Shown piece after piece: positions 17,680 to 26,232 of a stretch of 63,433 bases of DNA. Source of the stretch: Nocardioides zhouii (GTDB lineage: Bacteria > Actinomycetota > Actinomycetes > Propionibacteriales > Nocardioidaceae); NCBI RefSeq assembly GCF_004137345.1, contig NZ_SDWV01000026.1, positions 1 to 63,433 on the forward strand. Direction: 5' to 3'. How positions within the stretch are numbered: the first letter of the stretch is position 1; every line of letters begins with the position of its first letter. The notes under the pieces were generated by a model. It saw nothing but the letters and a program-made list of their open reading frames with translations, was not told where the DNA came from and did no database searches. Position numbers and translations under genes: made by a program.

Positions 17680-18384
17680 GTGCGGTACCACGAAAAGCTG
17701 TCCTTCCGAATCCTTCGCGCGTTGGAACACCGAGCCCGGCTGGTCCAGGTCTTCCCGACCGTCGACATCACCCCCGCCGACATCACCGCGGACATCGTCG
17801 TCTCGCCTGTCGAGCTCAAAGGCTTCGACCTCACCCGCACCGTGATCGTGAGCCCGATGCTGACGCGTCACGACATCGACCGGATTGAAGCGAAGGTGCG
17901 CGACTATGAACGCCGATCGACGTTCGTCAGGGCCGTGACGCAGGTCCAGCAACTCATGGACAGAAGCATCTTCTTCCCCGATTCGGGCACAAGCACGCGC
18001 GACGAAGTCCTCCTGCGACTCACCGCCGCTCTCGAACAGGCTGGCATGGTCCCGCCGAGCTTCCACGCAGAGGTTCAGGAGCGGGAGCGCATGTCCTCGA
18101 CCGCATTGAACGACATTGTCGCTCTTCCGCACTCCATGACCATGAACGCGGATCGGAGCGCGATCGCCGTGCTGGTCTCGAAGGATCCGATCGACTGGGG
18201 TGGTACGCCCGTAAACCTAGTAGCACTCATCGCCTTCAACCCGGATGAACGCCAGCTCTTTCGGGACGTCTTCGACCAATTGGTGGTGGTGCTCACGGAG
18301 CCGAGCCGGGTGCGTCGGTTGGTGTCTAGCGGCACCACGTATGAGGCGTTCGTCGCTGAGCTGATCGCGCTGATGGACCTATGA
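17680..18384 (+). pseudogene. Truncated BglG-type/EIIA PTS regulator remnant
   Basis: The frame from the GTG at 17680 gives 234 residues. Residues 90-230 match a PTS EIIA type-2 domain: the phospho-site region IVALPHSMTMN near 150 and AVLVSKDPIDWGGTPVNLVALIAF near 165-190. Residues 1-75 look like the tail of an EIIB-like domain (DIVVSPVEL, VIVSPMLTRHDIDRIEAKV) as found in BglG/MtlR-type antiterminators. The HTH, RNA-binding and PRD domains that should precede it are missing. No sugar permease is near. It has no visible link to nicotine metabolism and probably remains from DNA that stood here before the cluster was assembled. Confidence 0.65.
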
Positions 18385-18388
18385 CTTC

Positions 18389-18437
18389 GCGCTGCCCTAC
18401 CCTCGTCCGGAGACGAACTCAAGGACTAGGGCAGCGC
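18389..18437. terminator. Inverted repeat between convergent genes
   Basis: GCGCTGCCCTA (18389-18399) pairs perfectly with TAGGGCAGCGC (18427-18437) across a 27-base loop. It lies between the EIIA remnant (+) and the cupin gene (-), where a bidirectional terminator would be expected. The loop is long and no T tract follows. Confidence 0.5.
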
Positions 18438-18456
18438 GACGCCGGATGCTCCAGTG

Positions 18457-18807
18457 TCAGTCTGCGAGCACCCAGACCTCGCGGAACTTGGTGTGAAAGG
18501 TCCACGTCGACGTGTGTCCGGCAGGCAGGAAGGCCTGCATTCCCGCCTTCAGGTCGACCTTGGAGCCGTTCTCCAGCTCAATTGTCACTTCGCCCTCAAG
18601 GACGTAGATGATCTCGTTGAACTCCAGTGTGTACGTGGTCTTCGACGGCTCGCACTCGAACACTCCGGTCCCCCGCGCGCCGTTGTCATAGTCCTCGAAC
18701 AAGGTATAGCCGCGCCCTGCGGGGTCTCCGTCGAGGATAGTTACGCCTTCCGGCTGCCACGACTCGAGCTCCACGGTGGCGGATTCCACTACCTTGATTT
18801 CGTCCAT
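18457..18807 (-). CDS. Cupin-domain protein (ureidoglycine aminohydrolase-like cupin_3 fold)
   Basis: A 116-residue single-domain cupin. The two cupin motifs are visible as TLEFNEIIYVLEGEVTIEL (about 60-80) and LKAGMQAFLPAGHTSTWTFH (about 88-108). The fold matches the DUF861/cupin_3 group, whose members include ureidoglycine aminohydrolase domains and many proteins of unknown role. The start at 18807 is preceded by AGGA; the longer frame to 18981 is not supported. It follows the hydrolase gene at 18902-19972 on the same strand with a 94-base gap. A role in a non-enzymatic-looking step such as tautomer or ring-product handling is possible but not shown. Confidence 0.72.
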   Translation of the reverse strand: MDEIKVVESATVELESWQPEGVTILDGDPAGRGYTLFEDYDNGARGTGVFECEPSKTTYTLEFNEIIYVLEGEVTIELENGSKVDLKAGMQAFLPAGHTSTWTFHTKFREVWVLAD

Positions 18808-18901
18808 GATGAGGTTCCTGCCGTTCCGCAGCCGGCTGGCTGCTGTTGAGGAATGGTGTGGCCCGCGCGACGCCGCGTCAACACACGCCGCGCGGACCCG
18901 A

Positions 18902-19972
18902 TCAGGGGTGCAGCTGGTGCGTGAGCCAATCGGCCATGCGGAGGCGGGGAGCGGGGCCGAGGTTGTGGCAGCAGTGATCACCCTCCGGCTCGAGATCGAG
19001 GGTGATGTCGGCGTTCACGGCGTACTCCTGCAGAAGGTCGAGCTCCGTGATGGGGGTCTCGTCCTTGCCGCCGTGCAGGACGTAGGTCGGGACCTTGAGG
19101 CCGGCGAGCACCGGCCGGACGTCGATGGCATCACGGACGCGGCGCTGGGCGGTCGCCAGGTCAGGCGACTTGGTGACGTACTGCCAGCTGAGCTTCGTCA
19201 TCGGATACTCAAAGTCCCAGTCATCCATCTGCACGAAGCCGCCCCATGTGACACATGCCTTGAATCGGCCGTCCATCGCGGCTGCGCGGAGCGCATAATG
19301 CCCTCCCAGGCTGCGTCCCAGCACGCCGATCTGGTCACTGGCGATCGTGTCGCTGAGGGTCTCCAGGTAGTCCACGACCCGCGAGCTGTATCGGTGGTAG
19401 TCGTCGGCAAGGGCCACGTCCTCGAACATCTCCCCTTGTCCCGGGCCGTCGAAGGTGAATGTTGCGACACCTCGCTCGAGAAGGAGGTTCTCGAACATGT
19501 AGCTCTCCTCCTTGGTGCTCTCCAGTCCTCCCAGCAGGACGGCGCAGGGCACTGGTCCCTGCGCTCCCTTCGGCCTCCGCAGGTACCCGATGATGACTGT
19601 GTCATCGATTGGCAGGTCGACCCGCTCGGCCGGGGGATCGAGCAGGGGGGCAGCTCGGTGGTAGAGCTCCGCCTTGCGGAGCTGACCGCGAGGGCGACGC
19701 TCGTCGAACCACAGGAACTGCGCGTACTGCGCAGCCATGGATCCCACCCAGAACCAGTAGCCCGCAGTGAGCGTGTTTCCATCCCTGAGCGCCTCGTCGC
19801 CCATCGACTCGTAGTCATCGGCTTTCGCCATCCAGAACGCGAACCATGACGTATCGGAGTCCCGGCGCTGGGCGGCAAGCAGATCGGCAAATGGCAGGCC
19901 GTCCATGAGCAGGCGGCCCCAGTTCAGCATCTCCTCCTCCGCCGTCGGAATCTGCGGTGTCTCGGTCGTCAT
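18902..19972 (-). CDS. 2,6-dihydroxypseudooxynicotine hydrolase (C-C hydrolase, alpha/beta fold)
   Basis: A 356-residue alpha/beta hydrolase of the family of A. nicotinovorans 2,6-dihydroxypseudooxynicotine hydrolase (about 367 residues), which splits the side chain to give 2,6-dihydroxypyridine and 4-methylaminobutyrate. It has the family's helical N-terminal cap (about 1-110), the oxyanion region LLGGLESTKEE, the nucleophile Ser in GRSLGGHYA, the acid Asp in HGGKDETPITE and the catalytic His in EGDHCCHN. The start at 19972 follows GGAGAAGAG; a 32-residue longer frame is not favoured. It is divergent from the nicotine-dehydrogenase-like large subunit gene. The match with the rest of the pathway raises confidence over sequence alone. 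Confidence 0.85.
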   Translation of the reverse strand: MTTETPQIPTAEEEMLNWGRLLMDGLPFADLLAAQRRDSDTSWFAFWMAKADDYESMGDEALRDGNTLTAGYWFWVGSMAAQYAQFLWFDERRPRGQLRKAELYHRAAPLLDPPAERVDLPIDDTVIIGYLRRPKGAQGPVPCAVLLGGLESTKEESYMFENLLLERGVATFTFDGPGQGEMFEDVALADDYHRYSSRVVDYLETLSDTIASDQIGVLGRSLGGHYALRAAAMDGRFKACVTWGGFVQMDDWDFEYPMTKLSWQYVTKSPDLATAQRRVRDAIDVRPVLAGLKVPTYVLHGGKDETPITELDLLQEYAVNADITLDLEPEGDHCCHNLGPAPRLRMADWLTHQLHP

Positions 19973-20054
19973 CTCTTCTCCATCCTTCGGGGTCGCAGCA
20001 TCCTCGCGAGTGCGGGCCCGTTCACGGTCTACATGTTCCGCGAATCCAGTGGGT

Positions 20055-20079
20055 CTCTTTGCCGCCACCTAGCAAAGAG
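20055..20079. promoter_or_regulatory. Operator-like inverted repeat in a divergent promoter region
   Basis: CTCTTTGC (20055-20062) and GCAAAGAG (20072-20079) are perfect 8-base arms around a 9-base spacer. It sits midway in the 228-base gap between the hydrolase (-) and the Mo-hydroxylase large subunit (+), well placed to control both. The AT-rich arms contrast with the surrounding DNA. Confidence 0.55.
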
Positions 20080-20200
20080 CAGCTTCGTGTACAGGTTCTG
20101 CCCATTTGAGTGGCGCGCCTTACGCCCAGCGAGCAGCGAGGAAAGCGGCACAGCGACGACACTGCGGCTCTTGAACATCGCAACGGAGTGAGGACGAACA

Positions 20201-22570
20201 GTGGGTAAACCTGGAGCTTCCGGCGGACTCGGACCCTCAGCGAAGCGGTTCGTGGGAAAATCGGTGCGTCGTCGTGAGGACCCGCGACTACTGCGAGGTG
20301 ATGCGCGTTTCGTCGACGATGTCGACCTTCACGGTCAGCTGTTCTTGAGCGTGGTCAGGTCGTCCGAGGCACATGCGCACATCGTGTCCGTCGATGCGTC
20401 AGCGGCCCGGCGAGCGCGCGGCGTCCGGTTGGTCATCACTGCGGAAGACATTGCTGCCGAGGTACCGCTGGAACAGATCGGCTACCACGAGGTTTATCCA
20501 CAGATTGACGACTACCTGCATCCGGTCTTCGCTTCGGATCGAGTCCGCTACGTGGGTCAGCCGGTGGCCGCGGTCATTGCTGACACTCCGTACTTGGCCG
20601 AGGATGCGGCAGGGCTGGTGGAGGTGACCTACGACAGCCTCCCTCCCGTGCTTGATCCGCAGTACGCGTTGACGGACGAGGCGGAGCTTCTGTTCGAGGG
20701 GCAGCCGAACGAGGCCGTCCGCATAGTCAAGTCGTACGGAGACGTGGGTGGAGCGTTTGAGAGGGCGACTCACGTCGTCAAGGGCCGCTACGTCGTAGGT
20801 CGCCACTCCGGAGTGCCGATGGAGACCAGGGGCTGCATCGCAGAACCTGACCGTGGGCGGAACCAATTGTTCATGTGGGGGCCGGTGCACACCCACGACT
20901 GCCAGCGTTTGATCGCGCAGGTGCTTGGGATGCCACTGGCCAATCTGCGCATGAAGCACGTCGACATCGGGGGCAGCTTCGGCGTCAAGGGCGGGGTCTT
21001 TCCCGAATACATCATGGTGGGCTGGGCCGCGATGCACCTCGGTCGACCAGTCAAGTGGACCGAGGACCGCCTCGAACACATGGTGGCGACCGCACATGCA
21101 CGCGAACAGGTTCATGAGATGACGGCTGCATTCGACGCAGACGGAATGCTTCTGGCGTTAACGGACGAGATTTGGCACAACCATGGAGCGTTCATTCGGC
21201 AGGCAGAGCCACTCGTCAGCGATATCACCGTTGGCATGGTGCCCGGTCCGTACCGTGTGCCCGCGTACGACGGACTGTTGCATGTAGTGGTGTCCAACAA
21301 GACTCCCCTGTCGGCCTACCGCGCTCCGGGGAGGTACGAAGGGACATTCGCGCGCGAGCGCCTCCTCGACCAGGCTGCCGAGCAAATCGGCCTCTCGCAG
21401 GTCGAGATTCGCCGCCGCAATCTCTTGACCACGGCTGATCTTCCATTTGTGCCGGGCATGGACATCTGTTTCGAGCCGTACCACTTTGACTCGGGTGACG
21501 TTGTGGACCACCTCGACAAGGCGCTCGACTCAGCGGGGTTCGCTGACTGGGAGCAGGAAGCGGCCGACCTGCGGGCCCAAGGGCGCCTGGTCGGAAACGG
21601 CATCGGCATGCTCATGGACAAGGCCGGCCTGGGGCTCTACGAGACGAGCGCGGTGGACGTCGATCCGTCGGGCCGCATTCGGGTGCGCACAGGGGCGTCC
21701 TCTGTAGGCCAGGGGATTGAAACGGTTCTCGCGCAAATCGTCGCCGAGGAGCTACAGGTGGAACCTGACCTGATTGACGTGATCCACGGCGATACCGAGC
21801 TCGTGCCGGAGGGTGTGGGGTCATGGTCCAGTCGTTCCACAGTGCTGGCGGGTGGGGCAGCTCGCCAGGCCGCGCTTGACACCCTGGCCAAGGCCAAGAG
21901 GCTCGCCGGCGAGATGCTGGAGGCGAACGTCGACGACCTGATCCTCGTCGACGGCCGGATCGTGGTTTCTGGGGCAGCGCACGAGGGGCTCAGCCTCGCC
22001 GAGATCGCTGGCCGATGGGACGGTTGGTCGGCACGCCTGGCCTACGACGAGCCTGGGCTGGGCGCGCAAGCGGTCTACCTCGACGAGCACATGAACTATC
22101 CCTATGGCGTGACCTTGGTTCAGATCGAGATCGATCCCGCCACGGGCGGGCACACACTTCGTCGCTTCGTCACCAGCACCGAAGCTGGGCGAGCCATCAA
22201 TCCGATGACGACGCGCGGTCAAGTGATCGGGGCAGCAGCTCAGGGTATCGGTGGGGCGCTTTACGAAGAGTTCCTGTATGACGAGTCCGGACAACCGCTG
22301 GCCACATCGTTCATGGACTATCTGCTACCAACCTCTCTGGACGTCCCCGAGATCGACTTCTTCATGACGGAAGACGCGCCGACGCCGAACAACCCGTTCG
22401 GGGCCAAGGGACTTGGTGAAGTAGGTCTGATCGCCGTCGGTGCGGCCGTGGCCGGTGCCATCGACGACGCCTTTGGCGAAGGTGTGATCACAACCAAGGT
22501 GCCGGTCACCCCCGAGACCCTGTGGCGCAGGTCCCATCCCAACTCGGACGTCGACGCACGATCCATGTGA
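20201..22570 (+). CDS. ndhL: Nicotine dehydrogenase-type molybdenum hydroxylase, large (Mo) subunit
   Basis: A 789-residue CoxL/XDH-type subunit, a second and distinct member besides KdhL. Motifs: REDPRLLRGDARFVDDV at the start, MKHVDIGGSFGVKGGVFPEY near 250, SAYRAPGRYEGTFARER near 370, GASSVGQGIETVLAQ near 500 and the catalytic Glu in AKGLGEVGL near 730. Nicotine dehydrogenase hydroxylates nicotine at C6 of the pyridine ring. It starts at GTG with AGGA nine bases upstream. Its FAD and Fe-S partners are not adjacent but 5 kb downstream (27665-29043), with transporter genes between; no other partner subunits are free in the window. NDH assignment is by elimination, since KDH is fixed by its operon. 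Confidence 0.8.
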   Translation: MGKPGASGGLGPSAKRFVGKSVRRREDPRLLRGDARFVDDVDLHGQLFLSVVRSSEAHAHIVSVDASAARRARGVRLVITAEDIAAEVPLEQIGYHEVYPQIDDYLHPVFASDRVRYVGQPVAAVIADTPYLAEDAAGLVEVTYDSLPPVLDPQYALTDEAELLFEGQPNEAVRIVKSYGDVGGAFERATHVVKGRYVVGRHSGVPMETRGCIAEPDRGRNQLFMWGPVHTHDCQRLIAQVLGMPLANLRMKHVDIGGSFGVKGGVFPEYIMVGWAAMHLGRPVKWTEDRLEHMVATAHAREQVHEMTAAFDADGMLLALTDEIWHNHGAFIRQAEPLVSDITVGMVPGPYRVPAYDGLLHVVVSNKTPLSAYRAPGRYEGTFARERLLDQAAEQIGLSQVEIRRRNLLTTADLPFVPGMDICFEPYHFDSGDVVDHLDKALDSAGFADWEQEAADLRAQGRLVGNGIGMLMDKAGLGLYETSAVDVDPSGRIRVRTGASSVGQGIETVLAQIVAEELQVEPDLIDVIHGDTELVPEGVGSWSSRSTVLAGGAARQAALDTLAKAKRLAGEMLEANVDDLILVDGRIVVSGAAHEGLSLAEIAGRWDGWSARLAYDEPGLGAQAVYLDEHMNYPYGVTLVQIEIDPATGGHTLRRFVTSTEAGRAINPMTTRGQVIGAAAQGIGGALYEEFLYDESGQPLATSFMDYLLPTSLDVPEIDFFMTEDAPTPNNPFGAKGLGEVGLIAVGAAVAGAIDDAFGEGVITTKVPVTPETLWRRSHPNSDVDARSM

Positions 22571-22747
22571 GTCGAAACACCCGGATGGTGCCAAAGGGTG
22601 CTCGCGCATTGTCCGGAATCGAATAGCCCCACCGACTGGCTCGGCAGCACAGTTCCGTTAGCTTCGTCCGTCCCGCCGGCCACGCCGAGCGACTGGCAAA
22701 GCCGGTTGCGAACCGTCCGCTGAGCTGGGACCCATTCAGGAGTAGCG

Positions 22748-24352
22748 ATGAACGAACACATGAGGAGTGAGTCCGCCAGCGCCGAACCCGGCAGCAGGGT
22801 GGCGCTCGCTGCTGAGGACATCAGCAAGACCTACGGTGCGACGCGCGCACTTGACGAGGTCTCGCTTGAGGTCTCATCCGGTGCGATCCACGGTCTGATG
22901 GGCGGAAACGGATCGGGCAAGTCCACCTTCATCAAGATGCTGGCCGGAGTCGTGACGCCCGATCAGGGACGACTGGCGCTTCAGGGGGAATGGATCGAAG
23001 CGCGGTCGCACACGCCGGCACGGGCAAAGGCGTCGGGGCTGCACTTCGTCCATCAGCAGAACTCGACCTTTCCTGACCTGACCGTGGCCGAGAACCTCGC
23101 GCTGGGGCGTGGCTTCGAGTCGACCACCTTGAAGTCGATCGACTGGAAGGCCCAGAAGGCACGATCTCGGCGAGTTCTGGACCGGTTTGAGATCGACGTC
23201 GCCGCCGACACCCACATGGTCCGCTTGTCTCCGGCAGCTCAGATGATGGTTGCCATCGCCCGTGCCCTTCAGGACCAGGACGAGACCGATGAGCGCGGCG
23301 TGCTGGTGCTGGACGAACCGACTGCCAGCTTGCCCAAGCACGAGGTGGACGTCCTGCTGACGGCTTTGAGACGGTATGCCGCGGACGGCCAAACGATCAT
23401 CTACGTGTCGCACCGTCTCGAAGAGGTCACCGCTATCGCCGACGAGGTCACGGTCCTACGCAACGGTCGTGTGGCATCGCGTCTGGTGGGCGCCGAGATC
23501 AGTCACGACTCGTTGGTAGCCGGCATCACCGGGTCGGTCGCGGCCAAGCAGGCCGGAACGGTTCCTCGTGGCAGCGGGGTCGTCGACAGCCGGGTCCACC
23601 TGTCCCACGTGGCGGGTTTTCGCGAAACGGCGCTGACGCTCCGCCGCCCGTCGCTCACAGAGGTCGACGATGAAACTCTGCTGCTCCGCGCCGGTGAGAT
23701 CGTCGGTGTCGCAGGTCTGCTCGGGTCCGGTCGTTCCCGCCTCCTGAAGCAGATCTTCGGTGCTGTGCCGCGGGACGACCTTGAAGTCACCCTGAACTCG
23801 GGTCCTGTGCCTCCGTCCGACGTGCGAGCCGCAATGAAGAAAGGTATTGCCTTTGTTCCGGAGAATCGCTTGCGTGAGGCGGCTCTTCCGGAGTTGAGCA
23901 TTGCAGAAAACCTTTCGGTGACGTGCCTGAGCGACCACTCGCGTGCTGGATGGATCAAGCCTTCCCGAGAGCGAAAGGCCGCTCAGCGGTTGATTAAGGA
24001 GTTCGGCGTGCGAGCGCCGAGTGCGTCAGCGCCGTTGACAGCCCTTTCCGGAGGAAATCAGCAAAAAGTGATCTTGGCCAGGTGGTTGCAACGACGACCG
24101 ACTGTGTTGCTCCTTGATGAGCCAACCCAAGGCGTCGACATCGGTGCGCGGAACGAGATCCATGAGCTCGTGCGCGCCGCAGCAGCCGCCGGGACCGCCG
24201 TGCTGGTGGTCTCCTCGGACTTCGGGGAGCTGGCGTCGCTGGCTCACCGTGCCGTAGTAATGAGCGGCAGCGAGATCGTCGACAGCATCGACGGTCCGCT
24301 GACCGAGGACATCCTCAATGACGTCGTATACGCACAGGAGAAGTCACTATGA
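22748..24352 (+). CDS. CUT2-type ABC importer, two-domain ATPase (RbsA/MglA-like)
   Basis: A 534-residue protein with two ABC cassettes. Cassette 1: Walker A GGNGSGKST (near 55), a degenerate signature LSPAAQ and Walker B VLVLDEPTAS. Cassette 2: the degenerate Walker A GLLGSGRSRLL typical of RbsA second domains, a good signature LSGGNQQKV and Walker B VLLLDEPTQGVD. Only one perfect cassette is usual in this family. CAGGAG precedes the ATG. Its stop overlaps the permease start (ATGA). With the binding protein at 6625-7797 it would make a complete importer; position between ndhL and ndhMS suggests alkaloid uptake. Confidence 0.87.
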   Translation: MNEHMRSESASAEPGSRVALAAEDISKTYGATRALDEVSLEVSSGAIHGLMGGNGSGKSTFIKMLAGVVTPDQGRLALQGEWIEARSHTPARAKASGLHFVHQQNSTFPDLTVAENLALGRGFESTTLKSIDWKAQKARSRRVLDRFEIDVAADTHMVRLSPAAQMMVAIARALQDQDETDERGVLVLDEPTASLPKHEVDVLLTALRRYAADGQTIIYVSHRLEEVTAIADEVTVLRNGRVASRLVGAEISHDSLVAGITGSVAAKQAGTVPRGSGVVDSRVHLSHVAGFRETALTLRRPSLTEVDDETLLLRAGEIVGVAGLLGSGRSRLLKQIFGAVPRDDLEVTLNSGPVPPSDVRAAMKKGIAFVPENRLREAALPELSIAENLSVTCLSDHSRAGWIKPSRERKAAQRLIKEFGVRAPSASAPLTALSGGNQQKVILARWLQRRPTVLLLDEPTQGVDIGARNEIHELVRAAAAAGTAVLVVSSDFGELASLAHRAVVMSGSEIVDSIDGPLTEDILNDVVYAQEKSL

Positions 24353-25422
24353 GCAACATCCAAGAAACGAGTGGACCCGGGGGGGCCTCGGAGACCACCA
24401 CGGTGGTATCTCCAACTGCATCCCCTGAGACGGAGCAGAAGCTCAAGGCCGCAAAGTCGCGTACGGGGAAAGCTCGCCTTATCAACTTCCTAGAGGCCTA
24501 CGCGCTTCTGGTCCTGTTGGCTCTGATTGCGGTGTTCTTCTGCTTCTGGTCAGAGACATCCTCGACCTTCCCGACCCTCGCAAACATGCGCATCCTGCTC
24601 GCCAGCCAAGCGGTGATCGGTGTGATTTCGCTGGGACTACTTCTGCCCCTGCTCTGCCAGGAGTTTGATCTCTCCGTGGGCAACATCGCCGGGCTCGCCG
24701 CCATCATGGTCGCTGCGTCCGTGTCCGAGAGCGGCAACGTCCTAGCGGCGGTCGCACTCGCCCTCACCATTGGTCTCGTGATCGGGGGCGTGAACGCGCT
24801 GATCGTCACCCGCCTGCACGTCAACGGTGTCATCGCGACACTCGGCATGTCGACAATCTTGGGCGGCATCATCCTGCAGCGCACAGGCGGGCTTGCGCCT
24901 GCAAGCAACATCCCGCAGTCGCTGACGAATTTCGGGACGGGGCTGGTTGCCGGCGTCCCGGTCATCTTCATCACGTTGCTGGTCATCGCTGCAATCACCT
25001 ACTTCGTGCTCAGCCACACGTCCCTGGGTCGCCAGATCTATGCGGTGGGGTCGAATATGGAGGCAGCAAAGCTCGTCGGTCTCCGAACCGACGGGCTGCG
25101 TGCTGCCACCTTCGTGGCGGCCGGCCTTCTCTGTGGGCTGGGCGGGCTGCTCTATGTCTCACGCGCCGGGGGAGCGTCGCCCAACGTGGGCGCGACGTTC
25201 ACGCTGCCTGCTTTTGCGGCGGCCTTCCTCAGCGCTGCGTCGGTCCGCCCGGGGCGATTCAACGTGTGGGGCACGATCATCGCGGTCTACTTTTTGGCCG
25301 TCCTCAATAACGGGCTAAACCTTTCCGGAGTCGACCCCTATGTCAACGACTACGTGAACGGCGGTGCTCTCATTGCTGGAGTCGCACTGGCCACCGTTCT
25401 GTACCGCCGGCGGACCACCTGA
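24349..25422 (+). CDS. CUT2-type ABC importer, permease (RbsC-like)
   Basis: A 357-residue inner-membrane permease. After a polar N-terminal tail of about 45 residues there are eight to ten hydrophobic segments, the first being AYALLVLLALIAVFFCFW. The family signature region is visible as GNIAGLAAIMVA, VTRLHVNGVIATLGMSTILGGI and the EAA-like loop QIYAVGSNMEAAKLVGLRT near 230. It overlaps the ATPase gene by four bases and the next gene by one, so the three genes form one unit. Confidence 0.87.
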   Translation: MSNIQETSGPGGASETTTVVSPTASPETEQKLKAAKSRTGKARLINFLEAYALLVLLALIAVFFCFWSETSSTFPTLANMRILLASQAVIGVISLGLLLPLLCQEFDLSVGNIAGLAAIMVAASVSESGNVLAAVALALTIGLVIGGVNALIVTRLHVNGVIATLGMSTILGGIILQRTGGLAPASNIPQSLTNFGTGLVAGVPVIFITLLVIAAITYFVLSHTSLGRQIYAVGSNMEAAKLVGLRTDGLRAATFVAAGLLCGLGGLLYVSRAGGASPNVGATFTLPAFAAAFLSAASVRPGRFNVWGTIIAVYFLAVLNNGLNLSGVDPYVNDYVNGGALIAGVALATVLYRRRTT

Positions 25423-26165
25423 TGGTGCTCGCCACGGACGATCACGATCCTGTGCGCCCTACCGATCCGTTTCAGGACCCAGAACTGATCAACCCCAGCA
25501 ACGGGGTTGTCACCGTCTGGTCAGACATCGGCTGTCCGTGGGCGAGCCTGGCACTCCACACTCTGCGTTCACGCGTGCTTCAGCGGGACGTCGACGTCAT
25601 CATCGACCACCGAGCCTTTCCCCTGGAGCTCTTCAACAAGCGTGGTACTCCCAAGGGGATCGTCGATGTGGAAGTGACGGCCATCGCCGGCCTCGTGCCT
25701 GCGCTGGGCTGGCAGCCTTGGAGCGCGCCGGATTGGCAGTACGCAGTGTCTACCGTCCCAGCGATGGCGGCTGTGCAGGCTGCCAAGGCACTCAGCGTCG
25801 GAGGTCTGCGTGCCAGCGACGAGCTCGACCATGCTTTGCGTCAGGCGTTTTATGTACGCGGTCGGTCGATCAGCGTCCACTCGGAGATTCTTGCCGCGGC
25901 GGAAGGGTGCCCGTCCCTGTACTTGCCAGCACTGGAATCGGCTCTCGAGGAGGGGCGAGGTTATGCGACGGTGTTCACCCACTGGCGTACAGCTGAAGCC
26001 TTACCCGTGCAAGGCAGCCCGCACATCTTCGTGAAGGATCGTTACGCCGAGCACAATCCCGGGGTGGACTACCACTGGACGGCCCGCCCAGGCGAGGGAT
26101 TCCCCCGATTCGAGCAATACGACGAGTCATGGGCGGACGCAGTTCTTGACGCCGTCGATGCGTAG
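25422..26165 (+). CDS. DsbA-family thioredoxin-fold protein lacking the second active-site Cys
   Basis: A 247-residue protein of the DsbA/FrnE/2-hydroxychromene-2-carboxylate isomerase superfamily. The thioredoxin active site DIGCPWASLALHTL (near 37-50) has CPWA where oxidoreductases have CPWC, so a disulfide role is unlikely; glutathione- or thiol-dependent isomerase-like or binding roles are left. A helical insertion covers about 75-170 and the second half of the fold has VQGSPHIFVKD with the conserved cis-Pro. It has no signal peptide. Translation is coupled to the importer permease (TGATGG). Confidence 0.7.
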   Translation: MVLATDDHDPVRPTDPFQDPELINPSNGVVTVWSDIGCPWASLALHTLRSRVLQRDVDVIIDHRAFPLELFNKRGTPKGIVDVEVTAIAGLVPALGWQPWSAPDWQYAVSTVPAMAAVQAAKALSVGGLRASDELDHALRQAFYVRGRSISVHSEILAAAEGCPSLYLPALESALEEGRGYATVFTHWRTAEALPVQGSPHIFVKDRYAEHNPGVDYHWTARPGEGFPRFEQYDESWADAVLDAVDA

Positions 26166-26171
26166 CAGCCC

Positions 26172-26198
26172 CTGGCAGGTGCGGCGAGCGCCTGCCAG
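26172..26198 (+). terminator. Hairpin terminator after the importer operon
   Basis: CTGGCAGGTGC pairs with GCGCCTGCCAG (one G-U pair) around GGCGA, seven bases after the stop codon at 26165. It separates the importer unit from the regulator gene. No strong T tract follows. Confidence 0.65.
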
Positions 26199-26220
26199 CA
26201 ACGTGTTTACAGAGCGGGCC

Positions 26221-26232
26221 TAGGATCGCCCA
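26221..26232 (+). promoter_or_regulatory. Probable -10 box and leaderless start of the second PucR gene
   Basis: TAGGAT at 26221-26226 ends six bases before the ATG at 26233, the same geometry as TACAAT before the paralogous gene. No Shine-Dalgarno is present, which suggests a leaderless mRNA. Confidence 0.4.

Noticed and set aside
18776..19849. A 357-residue plus-strand frame opposite the C-C hydrolase gene
   Set aside because: The minus strand encodes a full alpha/beta hydrolase with nucleophile, acid and His; the plus-strand frame has no recognisable domain.
10585..22570. Caffeine, purine or CO oxidation pathway
   Set aside because: Mo hydroxylases plus a flavin monooxygenase also fit caffeine or purine breakdown, and CoxG/CoxD suggested CO dehydrogenase. 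The monooxygenase matches the 2,6-dihydroxypyridine enzyme rather than urate-type ones, 6-hydroxynicotine oxidase is present, and the large subunits lack the AYxCSFR motif of form I CO dehydrogenase.
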